A stretch of 64,000 bases of DNA, taken from positions 1 through 64,000 of the forward strand of contig NZ_VJNO01000024.1 of assembly GCF_007096885.1 (NCBI RefSeq). Direction: 5' to 3'. Made by a program: the position numbers and the translations under genes. The number at the start of each line of letters is the position of its first letter. Position 1 is the stretch's first letter. The stretch comes from Streptomyces sp. 130 (lineage in GTDB: Bacteria; Actinomycetota; Actinomycetes; Streptomycetales; Streptomycetaceae). Shown one piece after another: positions 8,006 through 16,063 of this stretch. The notes under the pieces are model-generated. The model worked only from the letters and a program-made list of their open reading frames with translations, did not search any database and was not told the DNA's origin.

Positions 8006-9355
8006 ATGATCACCGCTCCCGCGCCCATGCCGGCCGCGTACGACTCCGGGGACACCGCCTGGCTGCTCGCCGCCACCGCCATGGTCCTGCTCATGACCCC
8101 CGGCCTCGCGTTCTTCTACGGCGGCATGGTGCGCACCCGGCACGTGCTCATGATGATCAAGATGAGCTTCGCCGCGCTGGCCTTCGGCACCCTCGTCTGG
8201 TGGGTCCTCGGGTACACCCTGGCGTTCGGGCCGGACGTCGGGGGCGCCGGGCTCATCGGGAACCTCGACCACGTGTTCATGAAGGGCATCGAGCTCAACA
8301 CGCTGAGCGGGGCCATCCCCACGTACATCTACAGCACCTTCCAGATGGGCTTCGCCGTCATCACCGTCGCGCTGATCAGCGGCTCCATCGCCGACCGCGC
8401 CACGATGCGGGGCTGGCTCGTCTTCGTCGTGCTCTGGCTGCTGATCGTCTACATCCCCATCGCCCACTGGGTGTTCGACAAGGACGGCTGGATCGTGCGG
8501 CACCTCGGCGCCCTCGACTTCGCCGGCGGGCTGCCGGTGGAGCTGAACTCCGGGGTCGCCGGACTCGCCGTCGCCCTCGTGCTGCGCGCTCCCCGTGACT
8601 TCGCCCGCCGCGAGGAACGCCCCAACAACATCCCGCTCGTGGTCGTCGGCGTCGGGCTGCTGTGGTTCGGCTGGTTCGGCTTCAACTCCGGCTCCGCGCT
8701 GACCGACCAGGGCACGGCCGCGGCCGCCTTCATCAACACGCAGCTCGGCGCGGCGGGCGCCATGGTCACCTGGCCACTGGTCGAGAAGTGGCGCACGGGC
8801 CGGGTGACCACCATGGGCGTCGTCTCCTCCGCCGTCGCCGGCATGGTCGCCATCACCCCGGCCTGCGGCGAGATCAACACGCTGGGCGCGGTGATCACGG
8901 GTCTGGTGGTCGGGGCGGTGAGCGCGTACGCGATCACCCTCAAGTTCCGCTTCGGCGTGGACGACACGCTCGACGTCGTCGGGGTGCACGGGGTCGGCGG
9001 CCTCATCGGCCTGATCATGGTCGGCCTCTTCGCCACCGCCCGCGTCAGCGGCAAGGAGGGCCTGTTCTACGGTGGCGGCTGGAGCCTCCTCGGCAGACAG
9101 CTCGTCGCGATCGTGTCCGTGATCGCGTTCTCGTTCATCCTCACCTGGCTCATCGCCAAGGCGGTCGACCTGACCGTGGGCTTCCGGGCGAAGGAGGAGT
9201 ACGCGAACGTGCCCGGCGAGGAGGCCGAGCGGGCGTACGACTTCCAGACCGCCGAGCGCCTGGGCGCGCTGGTCTCCGGGCGGCGGGTGGCGAGCGACGA
9301 CGAACTGGTCCAGCAGATCAGCCGGCTGCTGCGCGCCCGCGAGAGCGGGAAGTAA
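8006..9355 (+). CDS. amt: Ammonium transporter (Amt/Mep family)
   Basis: A 449-residue Amt family protein with 11 membrane helices and a charged cytoplasmic tail. The ammonium-recruiting Asp (D171, DFAGG) and the second pore histidine H328 (VVGVHGVGG) are present. The first pore histidine, in DFAGGxxVH of most Amts, is glutamate here (E179, PVELNSGVAG). Such a His-to-Glu change is known in yeast Mep1/Mep3, where it alters pH dependence. It ends the urea block, converging with the next gene 3 nt away. I infer that it takes up or recaptures ammonium from urea hydrolysis. Confidence 0.95.
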   Translation: MITAPAPMPAAYDSGDTAWLLAATAMVLLMTPGLAFFYGGMVRTRHVLMMIKMSFAALAFGTLVWWVLGYTLAFGPDVGGAGLIGNLDHVFMKGIELNTLSGAIPTYIYSTFQMGFAVITVALISGSIADRATMRGWLVFVVLWLLIVYIPIAHWVFDKDGWIVRHLGALDFAGGLPVELNSGVAGLAVALVLRAPRDFARREERPNNIPLVVVGVGLLWFGWFGFNSGSALTDQGTAAAAFINTQLGAAGAMVTWPLVEKWRTGRVTTMGVVSSAVAGMVAITPACGEINTLGAVITGLVVGAVSAYAITLKFRFGVDDTLDVVGVHGVGGLIGLIMVGLFATARVSGKEGLFYGGGWSLLGRQLVAIVSVIAFSFILTWLIAKAVDLTVGFRAKEEYANVPGEEAERAYDFQTAERLGALVSGRRVASDDELVQQISRLLRARESGK

Positions 9356-9358
9356 CCG

Positions 9359-10762
9359 CTAGGCCCTGGTCGGACGAAGGAAATCGCGTACGAAGGTGCG
9401 GTGCCACCAGCACCCGGTGGCCCGCAGCTCGCGCCAGGTCGTGAAGCGGTAGCGGAAGACCCTGGCCCGCACCTGCGCGGGCGGGGCGTCCGGGAACGGG
9501 TTGTGGCGCAGCAGCCGCAGCGTGTCCCGGTCGTTCTCCAGCAGCCGCTCCACGAACGGCCCGAACCAGGCCCGTGCGTACGCGGGGGAGAGCGCCGCGA
9601 ACCACATCATCCAGTCGAGCCGCAGATGGTACGGGGCGAACTGGCGCGGCACCCGCCGCGGATCACCCGGCTTGCCCCGGAAGCCGTACTCCTTCCACAC
9701 CGTGCCGGGACGCACCACCGCGTCCTCGGTGCCCTCGACCACCACCTCCAGGCGGACCCGGCTGATGCTGCCGAACGCGCCGTACGTGTTGACCAGGTGC
9801 AGCGGGTCGAAGGACCGGTTCATCACCTGGCGGCGGGAGACCAGATTGCGGGCCGGGCGGTAGCTGAGCACGAGGACCAGAGCGGTGACGGCGACGACCA
9901 GCACCGCGTACCAGACGGGCGCGCCCCGCTGGGCGGGCGGCTCGGTCACCGGCGACCAGTCGATGGCCGGCAGGGCGAGCGTGATGGTCAGCCAGTTGAG
10001 CCAGGCGAAGTTCCCCGAGAGCACCAGCCACAACTGCGTGACGACCATCAGCCCGGCCGCCGCGCCCGCCACCGGCTGCGGGGTGAACAGCAGGATTGGA
10101 ACGAGCAGCTGGGTCACATGGTTGGCCGCCACCTCGACCCGGTGCACGGGGCGCGGGAGGCGGTGGAAGAACCAGCTCAGCGGACCCGGCATCGGCTGCG
10201 TCTCGTGGTGGAAGTCCAGACACGTCAGGTTCCGCCAGCAGGCGTCGCCGCGCCACTTGATGAGCCCGGCGCCGAACTCCAGCCGGAACAGCACCCACCG
10301 CAGCAGCCAGAGCACCAGCACGGGCGGAGCCGTGCCGGCGTTCCCCAGGAAGACGGCCAGGAAACCGGTCTCCAGCAGCAGCGATTCCCAGCCGAATCCG
10401 TACCAGACACCGCCCACCTGCACGATCGACAGATACAGCAGCCACGGCAGCGCCCACAACGCCATCGCGGCCCCCAACGGCACCTGGTTGTCCGCCCCGG
10501 CGATCAGCGCGAGGGAGACGGCGCACCCGGTCCAGGCGACCACGGCGAAGAAACGGTCGGAGCAGTGGAGCCGGAAGAGCCCCGGGGCGGTGCGCCAGGA
10601 CGTACGCCGCAGCGCTTCGGTCGCGGGCAGCATGCCGCGCTCCCCGATCAGCGCCCGGAACTGGAGCGCCGCGGTGAGGAAGGCGGCGAGGTAGATGACG
10701 GCGAGGGCCTTCTGGAAGACCAGCCGGCCCAGCCAGTACCCGTCGGCGGTGAACCACTCCAT
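9359..10762 (-). CDS. Lipase maturation factor family membrane protein
   Basis: A 467-residue protein of the lipase maturation factor (LMF1-like, DUF1222) family. It has several N-terminal membrane helices (residues ~1-300) and a soluble C-terminal part with the family motifs VNTYGAFGSI and APYHLRLDWMMWF (about residues 330-400). Eukaryotic LMF1 helps lipases fold in the ER; the role of bacterial homologues is not established. It converges on amt with a 3-nt gap, so no room is left for a terminator. Confidence 0.87.
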   Translation of the reverse strand: MEWFTADGYWLGRLVFQKALAVIYLAAFLTAALQFRALIGERGMLPATEALRRTSWRTAPGLFRLHCSDRFFAVVAWTGCAVSLALIAGADNQVPLGAAMALWALPWLLYLSIVQVGGVWYGFGWESLLLETGFLAVFLGNAGTAPPVLVLWLLRWVLFRLEFGAGLIKWRGDACWRNLTCLDFHHETQPMPGPLSWFFHRLPRPVHRVEVAANHVTQLLVPILLFTPQPVAGAAAGLMVVTQLWLVLSGNFAWLNWLTITLALPAIDWSPVTEPPAQRGAPVWYAVLVVAVTALVLVLSYRPARNLVSRRQVMNRSFDPLHLVNTYGAFGSISRVRLEVVVEGTEDAVVRPGTVWKEYGFRGKPGDPRRVPRQFAPYHLRLDWMMWFAALSPAYARAWFGPFVERLLENDRDTLRLLRHNPFPDAPPAQVRARVFRYRFTTWRELRATGCWWHRTFVRDFLRPTRA

Positions 10763-10792
10763 CGCTCCCAGTATGGCCCGGCGCCCCCGGGC

Positions 10793-11329
10793 TCACCCGC
10801 TTCGCGCCTCGCGCCGCTCGCGCTCCTCCGCGACGATCCGGCGCAGCGTACGGCCCAGCCGGCGCGCGTACCACCGCTGGAGCGCCGGCACCAGCGGACC
10901 GCCGAGCCGCGAGTACCAGCGGGCGGGCCGGCTGAACGCCATCACCGTGAACGAGACCGTGCCGTCGTCGGCGAGTTCGGCCACGAAGCACTCCTCGCCG
11001 CGCTCGGGGTGGCCGGTCTCCGTCCCGTAGCCGAACCCGATCCGGGCGGGCCCGTACTCGGCCCAGACGACCCGGCAGGGGACGGCGAGCCGCAGGGGCC
11101 CGGCCTGCGCCACCACCCGGACGGCCGTCCCCGTGTCGGCGCGGCGGGCGGAGCTCCGCACGCGTGCCCCCGACCCGCGATGCACACGGAACTCGGTGAT
11201 CGCCGCACCGGCCGCCTCGAAGTCGGCGCGTCCGCGCCCGACCGCGGTGCGGTGGTGCAGGTGGTGGTAGCCGTCGGGGAGCGGGCCGAGACGGGTGGCT
11301 CCCACTTCCGGATAGCTGAGACCGCTCAC
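10793..11329 (-). CDS. DUF1990 domain protein
   Basis: A 178-residue cytoplasmic protein of the DUF1990 family. Visible features are the N-terminal LSYPEVGAT, the central VVWAEYGPARIGFGYGTETGHPERGEE-type core (about residues 87-113) and the PARWYSRLGG stretch. No reaction has been assigned to the family with certainty. The start is GTG, with an AAGGAAG ribosome site upstream. Two TTGAAC-N2-GTTCAA palindromes lie 90-150 nt before the start, between it and the divergent lipoprotein gene, and are probably its operator. Confidence 0.82.
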   Translation of the reverse strand: MSGLSYPEVGATRLGPLPDGYHHLHHRTAVGRGRADFEAAGAAITEFRVHRGSGARVRSSARRADTGTAVRVVAQAGPLRLAVPCRVVWAEYGPARIGFGYGTETGHPERGEECFVAELADDGTVSFTVMAFSRPARWYSRLGGPLVPALQRWYARRLGRTLRRIVAEERERREARSG

Positions 11330-11418
11330 AGGGCGCTTCCTTCGTCGTGGAGGTGCGGGTGCCGCCAGGCCCGGACGACGATCGGCCCGACAAGGACCGG
11401 CATACCCCCCCCCCCGGA

Positions 11419-11432
11419 TTGAACGTGTTCAA
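11419..11432. promoter_or_regulatory. Palindromic operator, site 1
   Basis: TTGAACGTGTTCAA: 6-bp arms around a 2-bp centre. It lies in the divergent intergenic region between the DUF1990 gene and a lipoprotein gene, next to an 11-nt C run (11405-11415). The shape suits a TetR-type dimer. No regulator gene is adjacent, so the protein acts in trans. Confidence 0.72.
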
Positions 11433-11463
11433 ACCATCGGCACCGCAGACTCTACGGGGTCAC

Positions 11464-11477
11464 TTGAACGCGTTCAA
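11464..11477. promoter_or_regulatory. Palindromic operator, site 2
   Basis: TTGAACGCGTTCAA, a perfect 14-bp palindrome that extends to 16 bp with the flanking C and G. Its centre is 45 bp from that of site 1, about four helical turns, so both sites face the same side of the DNA. The matched arms and phasing suggest cooperative binding by one repressor. Confidence 0.75.
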
Positions 11478-11589
11478 GAAGGCATCGGCGAGCGTGTCCG
11501 CGGAGGCGGTTGGCTTGCGGGGGCCGGGGAACTGCGGCAGACATGAGGGGAGCGACCGGGAGACCGGTGACCAGGCAGGAGACCCGCCC

Positions 11590-12729
11590 GTGCCCTCACG
11601 CATACGACTGCGCCGCACCGTGCCCGCCCTGCTCTGCGCCGGCTTCGTCCTCGTCGCGGGTTGCGCCCGGGACACCTCCGGGAGCGGCGGCCCCGCCACC
11701 GCGACGGCCGGCGCGGCGGACGTCCTCCTCCAGCCCGCGACCGACCCCGGGGCCGCCCCCTTCACCGCCTCCACCGCGAGCGGCCCCGCCCTGCCGCCGG
11801 ACACCGCGCGGACCCGGGCGCCCCGCTCCCCGGCGGCACCCGGGCGGGCGCTCAGGCGCACCGGGTCGACGCCCGGCCTGTACGCCGGAACACGCGCCGT
11901 CCCCTCCTGCGACGTCGAGGCGCAGATCCGGATGCTCGCCGTGGAGGCGGCGCGGGAAGAGGCGTTCGCGCGCACCGTGTCCGTCGCCCGCGACGAACTC
12001 GACGGCTTCCTGCGCGGACTGACGCCCGTGGTGCTGCGCGCCGACACCCTGGTCACCGGGCACGGCTTCCGGGACGGCTCCGTCACCGCGTACCAGTCCG
12101 TATTGCAGGCCGGCACCGCGGTCCTGGTCGACGCACGGGGGCTGCCCCGGGTCCGCTGCGTCTGCGGCAACCCGCTGGACCCGCCGGCCGGCCCGGGCGA
12201 CGCGTCGGCCGGAACGGGGAGGCGGTGGGAGGGGTTCGACCCGGCGCGGACCGTCGTGGTCGAGCCCGCCGCGCGGCCCGTGACGGAGCTGGTGATCGCC
12301 GACCTGGCGCACCACAGCTGGATCGCCCGGCCGGCCGGCGACGAGGGCACCGGCGACCGCGTTCCCGAGGAGCCGCCGCCCTACACGCCCGACACCGACA
12401 TCACCGGCCCGCTCCCCGACGTACCGCCGCCCGGCACCAAGCGGCCGAAGCCCCCGACGGAGCCCACGCCGTCCCGGCCCCCGGAGGACTGCCCGACGCC
12501 CGACGTACCCGCACCGCAGACGCCCACACCGCCCGGTGAGCCGGCGGCGGCCCGCGACGTACCCGCCCGGGAGCCCGGCGAAACACGCTGCCCGACGCCC
12601 TCCGGGGAGCCCACGGACAAGCCCTCCGCGGTGCCGTCGATCCCGGACCGGCAGCCCGGGTCCGACGAGCCGCCGACGTCCATCCGGCTGCTCCGGGGGG
12701 CCGGCGACGGCCCGGCGGCGCGGTGGTGA
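11590..12729 (+). CDS. Secreted lipoprotein, DUF6777-like
   Basis: A 379-residue lipoprotein, start GTG after an AGGAG site. The signal peptide (residues 1-24) ends in the lipobox LVAGC with C25 lipidated. Residues ~90-220 match DUF6777-type Streptomyces proteins: PGLYAGTR, then DELDGFLRGLTPVVLRAD, GHGFRDGSVTAYQSVLQAGTAVLVD, and VRCVCGNPL (two cysteines). The C-terminal ~120 residues are Pro/Thr/Glu-rich and probably extended. It is likely an envelope protein outside the membrane; no function is known. The paired palindromes upstream may control it as well as the divergent DUF1990 gene. Confidence 0.75.
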   Translation: MPSRIRLRRTVPALLCAGFVLVAGCARDTSGSGGPATATAGAADVLLQPATDPGAAPFTASTASGPALPPDTARTRAPRSPAAPGRALRRTGSTPGLYAGTRAVPSCDVEAQIRMLAVEAAREEAFARTVSVARDELDGFLRGLTPVVLRADTLVTGHGFRDGSVTAYQSVLQAGTAVLVDARGLPRVRCVCGNPLDPPAGPGDASAGTGRRWEGFDPARTVVVEPAARPVTELVIADLAHHSWIARPAGDEGTGDRVPEEPPPYTPDTDITGPLPDVPPPGTKRPKPPTEPTPSRPPEDCPTPDVPAPQTPTPPGEPAAARDVPAREPGETRCPTPSGEPTDKPSAVPSIPDRQPGSDEPPTSIRLLRGAGDGPAARW

Positions 12730-12769
12730 GGGGCGCTGACGGGCTGAGAGGCTGAGCGGGCTGAGGGGT

Positions 12770-14203
12770 TCACTCCTCGGTGGGCAGCCAGTTGCCGTGG
12801 AGGCCCAGGGGGACGCGGACCGGGATGCGGACCCGGGCCACCGGGCCCGACGAGGGGTCCTCGGACGGGAGGACGAGCAGCCAGCTGGTCCCGTCGGTGC
12901 GGTCGGTGGCGTACGTCATCCAGTAGCCGCCGTCGCCCGGCCCGGTGCCGGGGACGGGCGCGAAGACCGGCTCGCCCACCGACAGGTCCCCGGCCCGCCA
13001 CGCCACGTGCGGGCCGGCGGGGTCGTTGCCGTCGTACCAGCGCAGTGTGTCGTACTCGCCCGGCAGCAGGTCCGCGCCGCCCGAGTCCGAGGCCACGGCC
13101 AGCTGGTGGTGGCGTCTGCCGATCAGCCGGTCGTCGGTGCGGGGGAGCTCCATCCGGACGTCGTCCAGCACGGTCCGGCGCATCGTGCCCGCGACGGGAT
13201 CGATGACCGCCCGCACCAGACCCGCGCGGTTGGGCCCCGCGCCCCCGGCGGGCGCACCGAGCGACAGCCGGGTCCACTGCACGTAGTCCAGCACCACGTC
13301 ACCGCCACCGGGCTCGGTGTCGTACGCGTTGACCGTGTGCCACAGCCAGAAGGCGTCGTCCGACGCCCAGCGCACCGGGCCGCCGTCGCGCGGGATCAGC
13401 GCGAGGCGGGTGCCGCGGTCGGGACGCCAGTCGAGCATCGAACCGCCGTGCACGGCCGCCGCGATGTCGAAGAACACCGGTGCCAGCACGATCACCAGGA
13501 AGCGAGGGGTGATCGCCATGTCGTGGATCATCATCGGCTCGTCGACCCCGTCCACCGGGGTGGGCCCCCTGAGCACGTCGCCCAGGGGGCCGATCGCGGA
13601 CCAGGTGAGGCAGGGCGGCTCCAGGCCGTAACAGAAGACCAGCATCTCGCCCGTGGCCGGGTCGGTCTTCGGGTGCGCGGTGATGCCCGCCGGCAGCGCG
13701 CCGCCGAACGTCTCCTTGCCCACGGCCGCCAGGTCGGGCGTCATCAGGAACGGGCAGTCGGACTCGGCGAGCGCCAGCAGCCGTCCCGCGTGGCGCACCA
13801 CGTTGATGTCGGGCATGTCGCGGAAGGTGCCGGCCAGCTCCGGCCCGACGTCCGGTTCCCGGGGCAGGACCATCGACTCGATGCCGCCCCACAGGGCCCG
13901 CCCGGCCCGCTCCTCGGCGACCACGGCGGGTGTCCGGACGAACCGGTTGCGGTAGCGGGCCCGGCCGCCGGAGATCCACACGCCGTGCAGCATGCCGTCG
14001 CCGTCGATCGGGTAGAGGTACGAACCGATGGGCGTGAAGCGGGGGTTGGGGCCGTTGCGCAGGAACACCCCGTCCAGTTCACCGGGCAGTGTGCCCGTCA
14101 CCTCGAGGTCCGCTTCGTCGACCTCTTCCGTCACTGGGGCGAAGCGTCCCGAGAGGTGGACGACCCTGCTCGGGTCGAAGGCGTGTGCGGCATGTGCGGC
14201 CAT
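12770..14203 (-). CDS. Carotenoid oxygenase family protein
   Basis: A 477-residue seven-bladed beta-propeller dioxygenase of the RPE65/carotenoid cleavage family. The N-terminal GELDGVFLRNGPNP (residues ~41-54) and the four iron-binding histidines are visible in ITAHPKTD, MIHDMAIT, LWHTVNAYD and the C-terminal LGLHGNWLP. It cleaves a C=C bond of a carotenoid, apocarotenoid or stilbene; the substrate cannot be told. The start ATG at 14203 has an AGGGAGG site; a longer frame upstream is not conserved. No carotenoid biosynthesis genes are nearby. Confidence 0.9.
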   Translation of the reverse strand: MAAHAAHAFDPSRVVHLSGRFAPVTEEVDEADLEVTGTLPGELDGVFLRNGPNPRFTPIGSYLYPIDGDGMLHGVWISGGRARYRNRFVRTPAVVAEERAGRALWGGIESMVLPREPDVGPELAGTFRDMPDINVVRHAGRLLALAESDCPFLMTPDLAAVGKETFGGALPAGITAHPKTDPATGEMLVFCYGLEPPCLTWSAIGPLGDVLRGPTPVDGVDEPMMIHDMAITPRFLVIVLAPVFFDIAAAVHGGSMLDWRPDRGTRLALIPRDGGPVRWASDDAFWLWHTVNAYDTEPGGGDVVLDYVQWTRLSLGAPAGGAGPNRAGLVRAVIDPVAGTMRRTVLDDVRMELPRTDDRLIGRRHHQLAVASDSGGADLLPGEYDTLRWYDGNDPAGPHVAWRAGDLSVGEPVFAPVPGTGPGDGGYWMTYATDRTDGTSWLLVLPSEDPSSGPVARVRIPVRVPLGLHGNWLPTEE

Positions 14204-14371
14204 GGCGGCCTCCCTTGCCGGGGCGTGGACGCGCCCCCCGGATGCGGGCCGGGCTGACTCTTCATTCAAGCCCCGGCCCGGGACCGTCGCAACGCGGATC
14301 GTGGAGCGCGGCGGACCGTTCCCAGGACCCCCTGGAAGGCGCGGCGGACCGCGCCTTGCGGACGGGTCGCG

Positions 14372-14412
14372 ACGGCCCCGCACACCTTCCCCCGATGGGT
14401 GTGCGGGGCCGT
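14372..14412 (-). terminator. Hairpin terminator after fprA
   Basis: Arms of 14 nt (14372-14385 and 14399-14412) pair perfectly around a 13-nt loop, just past the stop of the reductase gene. No T run follows, as is common in Streptomyces. Confidence 0.75.
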
Positions 14413-14422
14413 CCCGGTGGTG

Positions 14423-15790
14423 TCAGCTGCCGGCCTCGGAGGCGTCCAGCATCGCCTCGCGCTCCACGACCTTGACGCGCTCGCGGTCCTGTTCGGCCCC
14501 GAGAGCGCGCTCGTGGGCGTCGAGGCGGTACCAGCCCTCGCGGGTGGTGTAGCGGATGCCGCGCTCCTCCAGGAAGGCGGTGACGGCTTCCGGCTCGGGC
14601 CGCTCCGGGGCGGAGAGCCGGCCGGCGGCGTGGTCCTCCAGGAGGCAGGCGACCGTCTCGTTGGCGTCGCCCTTGGTGTGACCGATCAGGCCGACGGGGC
14701 CGCGCTTGATCCAGCCGGTGACGTACACCGATTCCATCGGCTCGCCGCCTTCGAGGACCCGGCCCGCGGCGTGCGGGACCGTGCCGGACGCGACGTCGAA
14801 CGGCAGCTTCGGCAGCTCGCGCGAGTAGTAGCCGACCGCCCGGTAGACGCTCTGGACGTCCCAGTCGTGGAAGGTCCCGGTGCCGCGCACATTGCCGGTG
14901 CCGTCCAGCTCCGTGCGCTCGGTGCGCAGACCGGTGACCCGGCCGTCCTCGCCGAGGATCTCCACCGGGGACTCGAAGAAGTGGAGGAAGAGCTTGTGCG
15001 GCCGGTCGCCGACGTCGCGGATCGCCCAGTTCTCCAGCGTGGAGGCGACCATGTTGGCCTGCTTGTTCCCGCGCCGGGTCTCGATCGAACCCGCGTCGTA
15101 GTCGATGTCCTCGGGGTTGACGATGACCTCGATGTTGGGCGAGTGGTCCAGCTCGCGCAGCTCCATCGGGCTGAACTTCGCCTGGGCCGGGCCGCGCCGA
15201 CCGAAGACGTGCACCTCCAGCGCCTTGTTCGCCTTGAGCCCGTCGTAGACGTTGGCGGGGATCTCCGTCGGCAGCAGCTCGTCGGCGGTCTTCGCGAGGA
15301 TGCGGGCCACGTCGAGGGCCACGTTCCCGACGCCGAGCACGGCGACCTTCTCGGCCTCCAGCGGCCAGGTGCGCGGGACGTCCGGGTGGCCGTCGTACCA
15401 GGAGACGAAGTCGGCGGCACCGTAGGAGCCGTCCAGGTCGTGGCCCGGGATGTCGAGCGCGCGGTCCGCGTCGGCGCCGGTCGAGAAGATCACCGCGTCG
15501 TAGAACGTGCGCAGCTCGTCGAGGTCCAGGTCGTTCGGATAGTCGACGTTGCCGAACAGGCGCAGCTGCGGCTTGTCCAGCACCTGGTGCAGCGCCTGCA
15601 CGATGCCCTTGATGCGCGGGTGGTCGGGCGCCACGCCGTAGCGGATCAGGCCGAAGGGGGCGGGCATCCGCTCGAAGAGGTCGATGGAGACGCCCGGGTC
15701 GGCGGCCGCGTCGGACTTGAGCAGCGCGTCCGCCGCGTAGATGCCGGCGGGACCGGCTCCGACGATGGCGACGCGGACGGGGCGTGTCAT
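14423..15790 (-). CDS. fprA: NADPH-ferredoxin reductase, FprA type
   Basis: A 455-residue flavoprotein of the adrenodoxin-reductase/FprA family that passes electrons from NADPH through FAD to ferredoxin, for instance for P450s or iron-sulfur enzymes. The FAD loop GAGPAG (residues 11-16), FGLIRYGVAPDH, the NADPH loop GVGNVALDVARIL and the C-terminal GWIKRGPVGLIGHTK (FAD contact) are all intact. The start ATG at 15790 has an AAGGAA site. A sequence resembling an iron-regulator box lies 47-65 nt upstream of the start. Confidence 0.93.
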   Translation of the reverse strand: MTRPVRVAIVGAGPAGIYAADALLKSDAAADPGVSIDLFERMPAPFGLIRYGVAPDHPRIKGIVQALHQVLDKPQLRLFGNVDYPNDLDLDELRTFYDAVIFSTGADADRALDIPGHDLDGSYGAADFVSWYDGHPDVPRTWPLEAEKVAVLGVGNVALDVARILAKTADELLPTEIPANVYDGLKANKALEVHVFGRRGPAQAKFSPMELRELDHSPNIEVIVNPEDIDYDAGSIETRRGNKQANMVASTLENWAIRDVGDRPHKLFLHFFESPVEILGEDGRVTGLRTERTELDGTGNVRGTGTFHDWDVQSVYRAVGYYSRELPKLPFDVASGTVPHAAGRVLEGGEPMESVYVTGWIKRGPVGLIGHTKGDANETVACLLEDHAAGRLSAPERPEPEAVTAFLEERGIRYTTREGWYRLDAHERALGAEQDRERVKVVEREAMLDASEAGS

Positions 15791-15836
15791 GGCGAGCTGT
15801 TCCTTCGAACGGATGAGCAGAACCGGGGCCGGTTGG

Positions 15837-15855
15837 TAAGGCAAGGCTTAGTCGA
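15837..15855. promoter_or_regulatory. Possible iron box (DmdR/IdeR type)
   Basis: The 15-mer TAAGGCAAGGCTTAG matches the first 15 positions of the TWAGGTTAGSCTWACCTWA iron box at 12 positions, but the last four match poorly. It sits upstream of fprA, where iron control would make sense. Weak evidence only. Confidence 0.3.
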
Positions 15856-16063
15856 CCCCGCCGCACACGTTAGCCCCTGCTCGGACGCGCTTTCGGGGCG
15901 GGGCGGCACTACTGGGCGGTATTCGGCCCTCCGTCCCGCGCCGGTGCGCCGGAATTCCTTGTGATCCGGCCCTCCGGCCCGCTCCGCGGGTGTGTCCTAT
16001 CGCACGTTCACCAAATGGACGGTTCAGTCGAAGAATCGGACAAATGGTGGCAGAGTGACGCAC

